64,000 nt of DNA. It comes from Bacteroidia bacterium (GTDB taxonomy: Bacteria > Bacteroidota > Bacteroidia > Flavobacteriales > Flavobacteriaceae). Of the stretch, positions 10,627-20,338 are shown in pieces. A model generated the notes under the pieces. It worked only from the letters and a program-made list of their open reading frames with translations, did not search any database and was not told the DNA's origin. The position numbers and the translations under genes were made by a program. The DNA lies in assembly GCA_030429835.1 (NCBI GenBank), contig JAUIGC010000001.1:1-64000 (forward strand), given 5' to 3'. Each line of letters opens with the position of its first letter. The first letter of the stretch is position 1.

Positions 10627-11772
10627 ATGACAGCGACCCAAACCGTTTATTTATCCATTGGCAGTAACCTAGGCCAGAAGAGAACCAACCTACAAAAGGC
10701 CATTTTTCAAATTGGGGAACACATAGGCGAGGTTATCAAAGTATCTCCAGTCTACAACACCCCTTCATGGGGCTTTGATGCAGAAGATTTCCTAAATGCC
10801 TGTCTCGAGGTTTCTACCTCCCTCTCCCCCCACGACATTCTGCGCAATCTAATGGAAATCGAAAAAAAAATGGGAAGGGAAAGAACCGAGGAGATGGAAT
10901 ATCAAAGTAGGGTCATTGATCTTGATATTATTTATTATGGCACTGAAGTTATTGATAGTACAGAACTAACCGTTCCACATCGACGATTGGCAGAAAGAAA
11001 GTTTGTCCTGAAACCTTTGGCGGATATCGCTCCCCAATTCTATCATCCAATCGTTAACAAGGATACCCGCAACCTATTGCAGGAAAGCAGGGACAAAAGC
11101 ACACTGACCAAACTTCCCATCAAACTTTTTAAAAATAAAATCGATTTGTTTTCTGATGTTCAATTCCTTGCCATAGAGGGGAATATAGGAGCTGGAAAAA
11201 CGAGTTTGGCCACTAAAATTTCGGAAGATTTCAATGCGAAATTGATTTTGGAGCGCTTTGCGGAAAACCCCTTTCTTCCCAATTTTTACCGGGACCAGAA
11301 TAGATATGCCTTTCCTTTGGAGATGTCATTTTTGGCCGATCGTTATCAGCAATACACGGACGACACCAATCAGTTTGACCTGTTCAAAAACTTTATGGTC
11401 AGTGATTATGATATTTTTAAATCCTTGATCTTTGCCAAGGTCACACTGCAAAAAGATGAGTTTGCCCTGTACCGGAAGATTTTCAATTTTATGTACAAGG
11501 AAGTTAAAAAACCAAAAATCTACGTTTATCTGTATCAAACTACGGAGCGACTCTTAGATCAAATAAAAAAAAGGGGAAGGGACTATGAACAGAGCATTAA
11601 TGCTCAATACCTGGACAATATCAACCGAGGTTATTTGGATTTTTTAAAAACCTACCCCAAACAAAATCAATTGATTATAAATGTTTCAGAACTGGATTTC
11701 GTTAACATAAGTGAAGACTACGGAACTATCTTAGAGCATATTTCAGACTTTGCCCTGGAGCAACGGGATTAA
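10627..11772 (+). CDS. folK: Fusion of FolK (HPPK) and a deoxynucleoside kinase domain
   Basis: HPPK motifs YLSIGSNLGQKRTNL and SRVIDLDIIYYG; C-terminal P-loop AIEGNIGAGKTSL and ERFAENPFLPNFY. The ORF track starts at 10594; internal ATG at 10627 gives the canonical HPPK N-terminus. Confidence 0.92.
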   Translation: MTATQTVYLSIGSNLGQKRTNLQKAIFQIGEHIGEVIKVSPVYNTPSWGFDAEDFLNACLEVSTSLSPHDILRNLMEIEKKMGRERTEEMEYQSRVIDLDIIYYGTEVIDSTELTVPHRRLAERKFVLKPLADIAPQFYHPIVNKDTRNLLQESRDKSTLTKLPIKLFKNKIDLFSDVQFLAIEGNIGAGKTSLATKISEDFNAKLILERFAENPFLPNFYRDQNRYAFPLEMSFLADRYQQYTDDTNQFDLFKNFMVSDYDIFKSLIFAKVTLQKDEFALYRKIFNFMYKEVKKPKIYVYLYQTTERLLDQIKKRGRDYEQSINAQYLDNINRGYLDFLKTYPKQNQLIINVSELDFVNISEDYGTILEHISDFALEQRD

Positions 11773-11860
11773 CACAATTTTGGCAATTTATTTGCACAGT
11801 ATAAAGAAATGTACTTTCTTGGTAGACTCTTTTGAGAAACTAACTAACTCAAACTATACA

Positions 11861-11890
11861 AAAAGCCCGGCATTGCCGGGCTTTTATTTT
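11861..11890. terminator. Bidirectional Rho-independent terminator
   Basis: AAAAGCCCGGC (11861-11871) / GCCGGGCTTTT (11875-11885) followed by T-rich tract, between convergent genes. Confidence 0.85.
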
Positions 11891-12435
11891 TTCAATTTGG
11901 ACCAGAAATCCCAAATGACCACCCCCACACTAACGGCAATATTCAAGGAATGTTTGGTTCCAAATTGTGGTATTTCCAAGACAGAATCACATATGTTTAC
12001 CACTTTCTGCTGAACCCCCTTGACCTCGTTCCCAAAAATTAAGGCATACTTACCGTTTTGGTTCGGAATAAATTCATGGAGCATCTGCGCACCTTCTGCT
12101 TGCTCTATGGCCAAACTACTGTAGCCCTCCAATTTAAGATCCTTCAACAACTCCAAAATGTCCTCTACATATTCCCATTCCACACTTTCGGTCGCTCCCA
12201 AGGCTGTTTTATGTATATCCTTATGGGGCGGTTTCGCCGTTATGCCGCAGAGATAAATCTTCTCTATCAAAAAGGCATCTGAAGTCCTAAATACCGATCC
12301 AATGTTGTTCAAACTGCGTATGTTGTCCAAAACAATACTTACTGGAATCTTATCAGATTTTTTAAACCCATCCACATCCAATCGGTCCAACTCCTCGTTT
12401 TTTAATTTTCTCATGGGATACTTTTCAACTATCAA
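11884..12435 (-). CDS. SpoU/TrmH-family RNA methyltransferase
   Basis: LDNIRSLNNIGSVFRTSDAF, ALIFGNEVKGVQQKVV, IPQFGTKHSLNIAVSVGVVIWD (SPOUT motifs 1-3). Confidence 0.93.
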   Translation of the reverse strand: MIVEKYPMRKLKNEELDRLDVDGFKKSDKIPVSIVLDNIRSLNNIGSVFRTSDAFLIEKIYLCGITAKPPHKDIHKTALGATESVEWEYVEDILELLKDLKLEGYSSLAIEQAEGAQMLHEFIPNQNGKYALIFGNEVKGVQQKVVNICDSVLEIPQFGTKHSLNIAVSVGVVIWDFWSKLKK

Positions 12436-12518
12436 CCTTAAATATCAACAAAAATTTAAATCGCATGGCGAATGCCATATATTCGTAACTATTCAACAAA
12501 AATAGACAGATAAAACAA

Positions 12519-15140
12519 GTGGCGGACAAGGGAAAAACAAAAAAGGTGACTCCATTGATGAAACAGTACAACACCATCAAGACCAAATACCCTGATGCCC
12601 TATTGCTTTTTCGTGTTGGTGATTTTTATGAGACCTTTGGAGAGGATGCGGTAAAAGCCTCCAAAATACTTGGTATTATTCTTACCCACCGAAACAATGG
12701 TGGTGACCGTACGGAACTTGCAGGCTTTCCACATCATTCCCTGAATACATACTTGCCAAAACTGGTGAAGGCCGGTCAACGCGTGGCCATTTGCGACCAG
12801 TTGGAAGACCCCAAACAGACCAAGACCATAGTTAAAAGAGGCGTTACAGAATTGGTTACCCCTGGGGTGGCCCTAAACGACGATATCCTTCATGCCAAAA
12901 GCAACAATTTTCTGTGTGCCGTACATTTTGGTAGGAAAAAAATTGGGGTGGCCTTCGTGGATATTTCTACGGGAGAGTTTTTAACTTCAGAAGGTAGCGA
13001 GGAACAAGTTGACAAACTGCTGCAAAACTTTGCCCCAAACGAAATACTGGTATCCAAAGCTCACAAAAAGGAATTTTCGGAAGTATTTGGAAATCAATTC
13101 CATACTTTCTACATGGAAGATTGGGTGTTTCAAGAAGATTACGCCCTGGAAAACCTCACCAATCATTTTAAGACCAAATCCCTGAAAGGATTCGGGATTG
13201 ACCATATTTCCCATGGAATTATAGCATCTGGCGTTGTTTTGCACTATCTCTCCGAAACCCAGCACAGGCAACTTCAGCACATCAACAGCTTACAACGTAT
13301 TGCCGAGGACGAATATATTTGGATGGATCGTTTTACTATCAAGAACCTTGAATTGTACCATTCCACGAACGAGAATGCCGTTACATTATTGGACGTAATT
13401 GATAAGACGATATCCCCTATGGGTGGACGAATGATCAAACGATGGTTAGCACTGCCCCTAAAAAATATTCAAAAAATAAAAAGCCGCCATCAAGTGGTAC
13501 AGCATTTGTGCGAAAATGAGCAAGTGTTGCACAAGCTACAGGAAAATATCAAACACATGGGGGATTTGGAGCGTCTCATTTCCAAAATTTCAACCGGCAA
13601 GGTAAATCCCAAAGAGGTTGTACAGCTTAAAAACTCCCTAGAGGCCATTATCCCCATTAAGCAAATCTCGTCCAATGCAAAGAACGATGCCCTGGCCCTG
13701 ATTGGAGATAAATTGCAATCCTGTGATTTGCTACGCTCAAAAATCATGGAAATGCTCAATGAGGAAGCACCCGTAAACATACTTAAAGGGAATGTGATCG
13801 CCGAAGGTTTTTCCGCTGAACTGGATGAATTACGGGGCCTTGCCACTAGAGGAAAGGACTATTTGGACCAGATGTTGGAACGTGAAACAGAGGCCACAGG
13901 AATTACCTCCCTTAAAATAGCGTCAAACAACGTATTCGGTTATTATATAGAGGTTAGAAATACCCATAAAAACAAGGTTCCCGATACCTGGATCAGAAAA
14001 CAGACCTTGGTCAGTGCCGAACGCTATATTACAGAGGAGCTTAAGGAATATGAGTCCAAGATCTTAGGCGCCGAAGAACGCATTACCTCCTTAGAACAAC
14101 AGTTGTTTTCACAGCTTATCGTTTGGATGCAAGAATACATCCAACCCGTACAAAACAATGCTCATCTTATTGCCCAGCTCGACTGTCTCTGTGGGTTTGC
14201 TCAATTGGCCAAGGAAAACAACTATGTAATGCCCGAACTCAGCGACTCTACCGATATTTCCATAAAGAACGGAAGGCACCCTGTCATAGAAAAACAATTG
14301 CCCTTGGGAGAAGCGTATATCGCCAATGATGTAAAGTTGGATAGGAGCAAACAACAAATCATCATGATTACGGGTCCCAATATGAGTGGTAAATCGGCCA
14401 TTCTAAGACAAACGGCCCTCATCGTGCTATTGGCACAAATGGGAAGTTTTGTTCCTGCGGAAGCAGCCCAAATTGGTTATGTGGATAAAATATTTACCCG
14501 GGTGGGCGCGAGTGACAATATTTCCATGGGAGAATCTACCTTTATGGTAGAAATGAACGAAACCGCCTCCATCCTGAACAACCTATCTGAAAGAAGTTTG
14601 GTGCTTTTGGATGAAATAGGTCGGGGAACCAGTACCTACGATGGTATTTCTATCGCTTGGGCCATTTCAGAATATTTGCATGAACATCCGGCTCGGGCTA
14701 AAACACTTTTTGCTACGCACTATCACGAGCTTAATGAAATGGCGGCCACTTTTGAGCGTATAAAAAATTACAATGTTTCCGTAAAGGAACTCAAGGATAA
14801 TGTGCTTTTCCTTAGGAAATTGACACCAGGTGGCAGCGAGCATAGTTTTGGTATCCATGTAGCCAAAATGGCGGGTATGCCCCAGCAGGTTATTTCAAAA
14901 GCCAACAAAATTCTTAAGAAGTTGGAGAAATCGCACTCCAGCGAGGAACTCACCGAAAAAATGTCTACGGTACAAAACGAAATGCAGTTGAGCTTCTTTA
15001 ATTTGGATGATCCTTTATTGGAAGAAATCAAAGAAGAAATCCTGCATTTGGACATTGATACTTTGACCCCTGTAGAGGCCTTGATGAAATTAAACGAGAT
15101 AAAACGCTTGTTGTCAAAAAAGAAGAAAGCCACCTCGTAA
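12519..15140 (+). CDS. mutS: DNA mismatch repair protein MutS (GTG start)
   Basis: N-terminal [34 protein letters not shown], Walker [25 protein letters not shown]. Confidence 0.97.
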   Translation: MADKGKTKKVTPLMKQYNTIKTKYPDALLLFRVGDFYETFGEDAVKASKILGIILTHRNNGGDRTELAGFPHHSLNTYLPKLVKAGQRVAICDQLEDPKQTKTIVKRGVTELVTPGVALNDDILHAKSNNFLCAVHFGRKKIGVAFVDISTGEFLTSEGSEEQVDKLLQNFAPNEILVSKAHKKEFSEVFGNQFHTFYMEDWVFQEDYALENLTNHFKTKSLKGFGIDHISHGIIASGVVLHYLSETQHRQLQHINSLQRIAEDEYIWMDRFTIKNLELYHSTNENAVTLLDVIDKTISPMGGRMIKRWLALPLKNIQKIKSRHQVVQHLCENEQVLHKLQENIKHMGDLERLISKISTGKVNPKEVVQLKNSLEAIIPIKQISSNAKNDALALIGDKLQSCDLLRSKIMEMLNEEAPVNILKGNVIAEGFSAELDELRGLATRGKDYLDQMLERETEATGITSLKIASNNVFGYYIEVRNTHKNKVPDTWIRKQTLVSAERYITEELKEYESKILGAEERITSLEQQLFSQLIVWMQEYIQPVQNNAHLIAQLDCLCGFAQLAKENNYVMPELSDSTDISIKNGRHPVIEKQLPLGEAYIANDVKLDRSKQQIIMITGPNMSGKSAILRQTALIVLLAQMGSFVPAEAAQIGYVDKIFTRVGASDNISMGESTFMVEMNETASILNNLSERSLVLLDEIGRGTSTYDGISIAWAISEYLHEHPARAKTLFATHYHELNEMAATFERIKNYNVSVKELKDNVLFLRKLTPGGSEHSFGIHVAKMAGMPQQVISKANKILKKLEKSHSSEELTEKMSTVQNEMQLSFFNLDDPLLEEIKEEILHLDIDTLTPVEALMKLNEIKRLLSKKKKATS

Positions 15141-15235
15141 CAAAAACTATTCTTTTGCTTTTTTTACTTTGACATTTATAGAATTGTATTAAATTTGCAT
15201 CCGCATCTTTTAGGAGATGTACGTTCTTTAAATTT

Positions 15236-15308
15236 GCGAAAATAGCTCAGTTGGTAGAGCGCCACCTTGCCAAGGTGGAGGTCGCGGGTTCGAATCCCGT
15301 TTTTCGCT
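15236..15308 (+). tRNA. tRNA-Gly (anticodon GCC)
   Basis: Cloverleaf: acceptor GCGAAAA/TTTTCGC, anticodon arm CCACC-TTGCCAA-GGTGG, TPsiC arm GCGGG-TTCGAAT-CCCGT. Confidence 0.93.
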
Positions 15309-15397
15309 CAATTTTTACTCCGCACGGCTACGGCTACGCTAGCCATTACTCGCGGAGTTTTTTATTTAAAACAATAAGTCCTGCTCAAGTGGTGGCC

Positions 15398-15413
15398 CCC
15401 GATAGCTATCGGG
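15398..15413. repeat. Perfect 16-bp palindrome CCCGATAGCTATCGGG
   Basis: Read directly from sequence in the tRNA-Gly/tRNA-Leu intergenic region. Confidence 0.85.
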
Positions 15414-15496
15414 AGGTAGACATACCAAAGGGATAATAAAAGGACTTTGTTCTAAACTTACTGTACTACCTGTTGCCAAAAAGTGGCAACGAATAT

Positions 15497-15580
15497 GCTC
15501 GAGTGGTGGAATTGGTAGACACGCCGGACTTAAAATCCTGTGGGCATTTGCCCGTGCGGGTTCAAGTCCCGCCTCGAGTA
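15497..15580 (+). tRNA. tRNA-Leu (anticodon TAA)
   Basis: Class II tRNA: acceptor GCTCGAG/CTCGAGT, anticodon loop ACTTAAAAT, variable arm TGGGCATTTGCCCG, TPsiC arm GCGGG-TTCAAGT-CCCGC. Confidence 0.93.
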
Positions 15581-15780
15581 CAGAAACCCTTGTTAATCAT
15601 TTGATTTTCAAGGGTTTTTACTTTTTTAGGGGGCAAAATAGGGGGCATTTATTGTAAATTAGCAGATCAACTTAGAGATATTTTTTAAATGTAATACTTG
15701 CATTATTCTTTAAACTGGCGATATAGTTGAAAAAGAAATATGCCTAAATATATTCAAGACCACTGCATTAATTAAATATT

Positions 15781-17829
15781 TTAGAGTGGTTTAATAAGTT
15801 TTCCTTCAATTAAATTAAGATTGAAGTCTAACCCTTCGGTAGCTGCTCTAAATGACTCATCAGAATTCTCAAAAGATGCAAATACTAATACCTGGGCGTC
15901 ATTATAAGTGGACAGTTCTGAAAGGAACTCATGGAAATTTTCTAAAGCTATATCTTGCTGCTTAGGCTCGTCAAACATTAGCAAGCCTGGATGATTACCA
16001 CTATGTTCTTTTGAGACTTTATACAAACTACATGTATATGCCCATATACATCGAACAAAATCACTCGCAGAGGAATCAAACCTAATGTTATAAGATTTTA
16101 TCTCTCCATTTTCCAATTTTTCATTGGCAATGGGCAGATAATTTTCTTGAGAGATATCTAAGAGTTGTGTAGGCTTACTCGTATAATTTACTTTGTTCAG
16201 AATTCTTCTAAATTGATTTGTAAGCCCTGAAAGTTTTTCTCGGTCTTTTGAGGAAAAATATTCCTTTGGAAGATTTTTCATTTGCTTCAACATGCTTTCA
16301 TATTCTTGAGACAATGAAACTATCTCATTAAGCATATCAGCAAATTCGTCTTGATATTTTGTAAAAAATTCAATTCTTTTTTTAATGTTTAGCTTCCTTT
16401 CTATTTCTAACTCTGATGGTAACCTATCATCTGCAACCAATTCCTTTTTTATTTGCCTGATGTCATGACGATGCTCTGAGATTTTATTGCGAATGATAGT
16501 TTGATTTTTCTCCTTTTCTTCGATTTTATGTTTAACTCCATCCACATAAACATCTACCATTTTCATTTGAGCTTCTATGAACGAAATATTTTCCTCTAAA
16601 TTCATAGGATTTTGCTCAATATCTGCTGGTAATAAGGAGTCTTTAACAGGCTGATTGCAGGTAGGGCAATTGTCATTTGCTGATTTCAACTTGACTTCAG
16701 CCCCAAGCTTTTTCATCTTCAGAGCTCCTTTGTTTTTTCTTAAATCTTCTGTTAGAGATTGTAACTGTGTACTGTATCGACCTAATTTGTCCTTATCAAA
16801 ACTCAATTCGGTAGATAACATTTCATAATTAAGTGATAACCTATTTACCGCATTATTTAGTGCCTCTAACCTTAGTTCATTCTCATTCAAATTGGTTGAA
16901 ACAGAAGGAATATGTTTACTTTCTATTTCTTCTAATTCATTCTCCATCACCTCCAAATAATTTGAAACAGTAATATCACTTTCGTTATGTGTCAGGAGAA
17001 TTTTAATCGCGCTAGAGTCGTTAATAATTGATGGTTTATGTTCTAAGCCAATAAGTTTACCACCACCTTTTTCAGCCAATCTATAGAACTGCCTGTATAA
17101 TGATTCCCACCTGTCATCTATTATCCTTCTATCAGAATTAAGCTTTTGTCGCTTTCTTTGATTTTCATAAACATCTAAATCAAGTAAGAATTCAACAACT
17201 CGAGCCTCCTTGTTCGTTAAACTATAGTAAGGCATGGTCGCGAAAAAATCTGACCAACCCGATTTTTGTTCAATTATGAAAGCGGACGCAACTTGCTGTA
17301 AATAGAGTTTTCTTGATTCACCAAGTTTATTTAACACATGAGGCAGCTCCCATCCTAAAAAGTCTTCGAGAAATAAATGAAACCCATAATATTCATCAGA
17401 TGCACCACCTTTATCATGAACAAACATTGGCCTTGGCTCGGTTTCGTTTATATTTTGGCTCAAAACCGCTTCTTCAAAAACATCTATTAGTTTAGAATCT
17501 CTATTCGTACTTGCAATGCTTCTTCTTAATGTAATAATTTGCCCTTGTTGATTTTCAATTTCTAACAGAACGAAAGATTGCAGTACATCATGAAAATTGT
17601 CTTTTGGGAACTCAACAACATCTTTAAGTACTGATTGCATTGTCTTCTCATTTCTGCCTCCGATCAATTCTTCAAGTCCTAAACAATAGAGTATAGCTTG
17701 GAAAAAACTACTTTTACCTGAAGTGTTATCTCCCCTTACAATGTTTAACCCGATTGTAAAATGATACTCTGCTCCAAACAGTCCTGAAGATGTATTAACC
17801 TCAAATTTTATTGCATTGATTTTAAGCAT
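15781..17829 (-). CDS. Rad50/SMC-like ABC ATPase of a three-component (ABC-3C/Lamassu-like) conflict system
   Basis: Walker A VRGDNTSGKSSFFQA, zinc-hook-like CPTC within a long helical middle (codons at 16657-16668), Walker B-like GLLMFDEPKQQD; overlaps the upstream gene by 8 nt. Confidence 0.75.
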   Translation of the reverse strand: MLKINAIKFEVNTSSGLFGAEYHFTIGLNIVRGDNTSGKSSFFQAILYCLGLEELIGGRNEKTMQSVLKDVVEFPKDNFHDVLQSFVLLEIENQQGQIITLRRSIASTNRDSKLIDVFEEAVLSQNINETEPRPMFVHDKGGASDEYYGFHLFLEDFLGWELPHVLNKLGESRKLYLQQVASAFIIEQKSGWSDFFATMPYYSLTNKEARVVEFLLDLDVYENQRKRQKLNSDRRIIDDRWESLYRQFYRLAEKGGGKLIGLEHKPSIINDSSAIKILLTHNESDITVSNYLEVMENELEEIESKHIPSVSTNLNENELRLEALNNAVNRLSLNYEMLSTELSFDKDKLGRYSTQLQSLTEDLRKNKGALKMKKLGAEVKLKSANDNCPTCNQPVKDSLLPADIEQNPMNLEENISFIEAQMKMVDVYVDGVKHKIEEKEKNQTIIRNKISEHRHDIRQIKKELVADDRLPSELEIERKLNIKKRIEFFTKYQDEFADMLNEIVSLSQEYESMLKQMKNLPKEYFSSKDREKLSGLTNQFRRILNKVNYTSKPTQLLDISQENYLPIANEKLENGEIKSYNIRFDSSASDFVRCIWAYTCSLYKVSKEHSGNHPGLLMFDEPKQQDIALENFHEFLSELSTYNDAQVLVFASFENSDESFRAATEGLDFNLNLIEGKLIKPL

Positions 17830-18310
17830 TAAACAATGTCCATTTAGCTGTTATTTTATTTAGTCTACTATCCGTTATTTTATTTTTACCTATCTGTGAA
17901 AGGTAAGTCTTCTCAAAACTTAAAATTTCAACATCATTAGCAATAAGTTCATAAAGTTCATTTCCTTTTTCAGTTAAAGTATAATTACCATTTGAATAGC
18001 TACAGATTTCTTCTGCAACCGAAATATGAAGTGCCCTATTTAAAGTAGGTTCTATTCCCCAAACTGAAAAATCATTAGTGAAATTACTATTAATAAAATC
18101 TCTAAGCTCTGCTCTATTCTTTTCACTTTTTAAAGCCCAAGAAAACAAGTGCAGCTTCAATAGTTTAGAACTATTACTCCTACAAACCAATTTTAAGATA
18201 AGTACTATTTGAGCAATCTTATAAAGTGGTCTATAATCCGCAGGTAAAGGAATAGGTTTTTTTGAGAATGATATTTTCTGAATTGTTCCTTCCATTTTAT
18301 TCAAAGTCAA
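17822..18310 (-). CDS. Small winged-helix-like middle component of the ABC three-component system
   Basis: 162 aa; YRPLYKIAQIVLILKLVCRSNSSKLLKLHLFSWAL and YTLTEKGNELYELI (winged-helix-like wing); sandwiched between overlapping genes. Confidence 0.55.
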   Translation of the reverse strand: MTLNKMEGTIQKISFSKKPIPLPADYRPLYKIAQIVLILKLVCRSNSSKLLKLHLFSWALKSEKNRAELRDFINSNFTNDFSVWGIEPTLNRALHISVAEEICSYSNGNYTLTEKGNELYELIANDVEILSFEKTYLSQIGKNKITDSRLNKITAKWTLFNA

Positions 18311-19226
18311 TTGGACATCTCATAATCCAATCTGCCATTACTTGATTGCATAGGTTAGTTACCATAGTCTCCTCTAAAAAAGGAAAACTTTCTTTTATTT
18401 TAGAGAATAGATTAGCTTTAATTTCCTTGAGTCTCTCATTGTTGTTATCTGTCGGAAACATACACTCCTCGATTACTTTTTCTTCAAATTGGCTTTTTAT
18501 TTTAATGAATTTTTCAAAATCCTCAGGGTAATCGTTCTCCCATCTTTTAAGTATAATATTCCCATTAAGAAAGTGCTTAACGCTTTGCTCCGTTAAATCA
18601 TCTACTTTTTTGTCGACATTATTTGCATCCTGAGTGAAACGTAAGGCGTGTTTCCTTTGAGCGTGTTCAACTAAAGAAATTTCCTTGCCTTTCCACTTCA
18701 ATTTTTCTTCCTCACTTATAGCCTCTGCGGGAGTAATGTCAATTTTATGATTAGTTACCCCTAATGCTGTAGTTATGTAAGGGGTTAAAAAGTCGATATC
18801 CGTGGGGATTACTTCAAAATTAGCATTATCAATTATAGACAAATTTAATGCTCTTATCTCATCCTTTTTTTTAGTACAATGAGCTATGATTTCATTTCTA
18901 CTATATTCTGGAGTTACGAAATACCAATGCTTTATTAAAGTGTCTCCAAGCCTTCTTTTAAGCTGCGTTTCAAAAGTCTTAAGCTTTCCTAAATCTTGAG
19001 TTATTTTATCACGCTGTTTATCATAGAGTTCTTCCTTTGTGTAATGCTCATCAGGACAATAACATTGAAAAGCTTTTCCAGTTCTGGTAAATCCCTCTAT
19101 CCCAAAATCTCCTGGTGTAGCTTTGATTTCTAAATAAACTTGTTCCTCATACTTCTGCTTGAAGCAAATTTGGCAAATCCGCTCCCACTTATCTCCATCA
19201 AAAATTCCGTATTCTGTATTTAACAT
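18297..19226 (-). CDS. Candidate effector of the ABC three-component system with a restriction-endonuclease-like N-terminus
   Basis: 309 aa; WERICQICF...GDFGIEGFTRTGKAFQCYCPDE resembles the D-G-I-(D/E)-G...(V/F)QC-x spacing of Mrr-like PD-(D/E)XK domains; overlaps the next gene by 14 nt. Confidence 0.5.
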   Translation of the reverse strand: MLNTEYGIFDGDKWERICQICFKQKYEEQVYLEIKATPGDFGIEGFTRTGKAFQCYCPDEHYTKEELYDKQRDKITQDLGKLKTFETQLKRRLGDTLIKHWYFVTPEYSRNEIIAHCTKKKDEIRALNLSIIDNANFEVIPTDIDFLTPYITTALGVTNHKIDITPAEAISEEEKLKWKGKEISLVEHAQRKHALRFTQDANNVDKKVDDLTEQSVKHFLNGNIILKRWENDYPEDFEKFIKIKSQFEEKVIEECMFPTDNNNERLKEIKANLFSKIKESFPFLEETMVTNLCNQVMADWIMRCPIDFE

Positions 19227-19391
19227 TATTTTGTTGCGTACTTATGTTTTTGAATTTAATAAATATCGTAAAACTCTAAATAGATAGACATTATAAGAAT
19301 CAATAGTTTGCCTTTCAAATTAACAAATCGATGAAATGTAAGAATTTAAGGACGAAAAACACATAATGTAAACTTGTTATTTTAGTTAGAA

Positions 19392-19835
19392 TTATATCAT
19401 CCCCTCATTCGCAAAGCTATAAAATGAACCATGTGGGGTAACGATGATGTGGTCCAATACTTTGATATCCAACAATTCCCCTGCCTTGACTATTTTTTGG
19501 GTCAGTTGCATATCGGCCTGACTAGGAACTACGACCCCACTGGGATGGTTATGGGTAAGTATTATGGCTGTGGACAATGTCTTTAAGGCCGTTGCAAATA
19601 TCAAGCGTATGTCAACGATAGTACCTGAAATGCCTCCGGTGGAAATGGTACAGATTCCTTTTACGGTATTGCAGTTGTTCAAATAGACAACCTTAAAGGT
19701 TTCGAATAGTTCAATAGTGTTTCTATCCCAGGAATCCATAATAATATCGTTGGCACTACTGGCTTCGGTAATTTTTAATTGATTGGCACTTCCATTGTTT
19801 TTGTAACTGATTTGAATTTCGTTCGCTCTTTCCAT
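19392..19835 (-). CDS. RadC/JAB-domain protein
   Basis: JAMM motif ILTHNHPSGVVVPSQAD; ORF track extends to 19865 but MERANEIQIS at 19835 is the more likely start. Confidence 0.88.
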   Translation of the reverse strand: MERANEIQISYKNNGSANQLKITEASSANDIIMDSWDRNTIELFETFKVVYLNNCNTVKGICTISTGGISGTIVDIRLIFATALKTLSTAIILTHNHPSGVVVPSQADMQLTQKIVKAGELLDIKVLDHIIVTPHGSFYSFANEGMI

Positions 19836-19873
19836 TGTTCTAAGATTTTGATGGCGAGCGTCCACCGGATTTT

Positions 19874-19912
19874 AAATGAATAAGCCAAATCTTCGCATTT
19901 GGCGTTTCATTT
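19874..19912. repeat. Nested inverted repeat (two-tier hairpin)
   Basis: AAATGAA(19874-19880)-taa-GCCAAAT(19884-19890)-cttcgc-ATTTGGC(19897-19903)-gt-TTCATTT(19906-19912). Confidence 0.75.
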
Positions 19913-20005
19913 GAAATTCGGAGCTTGCAAAGCAAAATCTTGAACAAGATTGGAAGGAAGGGATTCCCGCTACAAAATATATTTAGGCCAATGAAGGGCA
20001 ACTAT

Positions 20006-20042
20006 AAACGCGAACGAACGCTTTTAGCGTTCGTTCGCGTTT
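20006..20042. repeat. Perfect 16-bp inverted repeat with 5-nt loop
   Basis: AAACGCGAACGAACGC-TTTTA-GCGTTCGTTCGCGTTT. Confidence 0.9.
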
Positions 20043-20190
20043 CTGCGCGGTTTCGAGGAGGTTGAAAATTATAGAAGCCGGAAAGACGACCGAAGGCGGA
20101 CCAGCAAAAAGTGTCCGCTTGGTCCGGATTAAAGATGAAGGTTTTTCAACTTCCGCAGGAACATGGAAAACATTTAAATACAAATTATCT

Positions 20191-20338
20191 GTAATCATTT
20201 TTCATAACAAAGTATAAAAAGTAATTGTTTTTCATGGAAAGTAATCATTTTGCATGCTATATTTGTAATCATATTTCATGATTAATGTCAAAAAGTAATC
20301 GTTTTTCACGCAAAGTAATCACTTTTCATGGTAGAGTC
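20191..20338 (+). repeat. Two tandem diverged 74-bp units, each with three copies of GTAATCATTTTTCATG-like 16-mers, directly upstream of fic
   Basis: 16-mers at 20191, 20221, 20241, 20265, 20295, 20315; spacing 30-20-24-30-20, so each copy recurs exactly 74 bp later. Confidence 0.9.

Noticed and set aside
10627-11772. FolK-deoxynucleoside kinase fusion as a novelty
   Set aside because: I believe this fusion is common in Bacteroidota, so it was only annotated
15398-15413. CCCGATAGCTATCGGG palindrome as a specific regulatory site
   Set aside because: Similar palindromes are, to my knowledge, dispersed in many flavobacterial genomes; a genome-wide count would be needed
15251-15436. 61-aa + ORF
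   Set aside because: Begins inside tRNA-Gly; translation of tRNA sequence
20191-20338. Repeat array considered as CRISPR
   Set aside because: Repeats are 16 bp with 4-14 bp gaps and arise from a 74-bp tandem duplication; no cas genes
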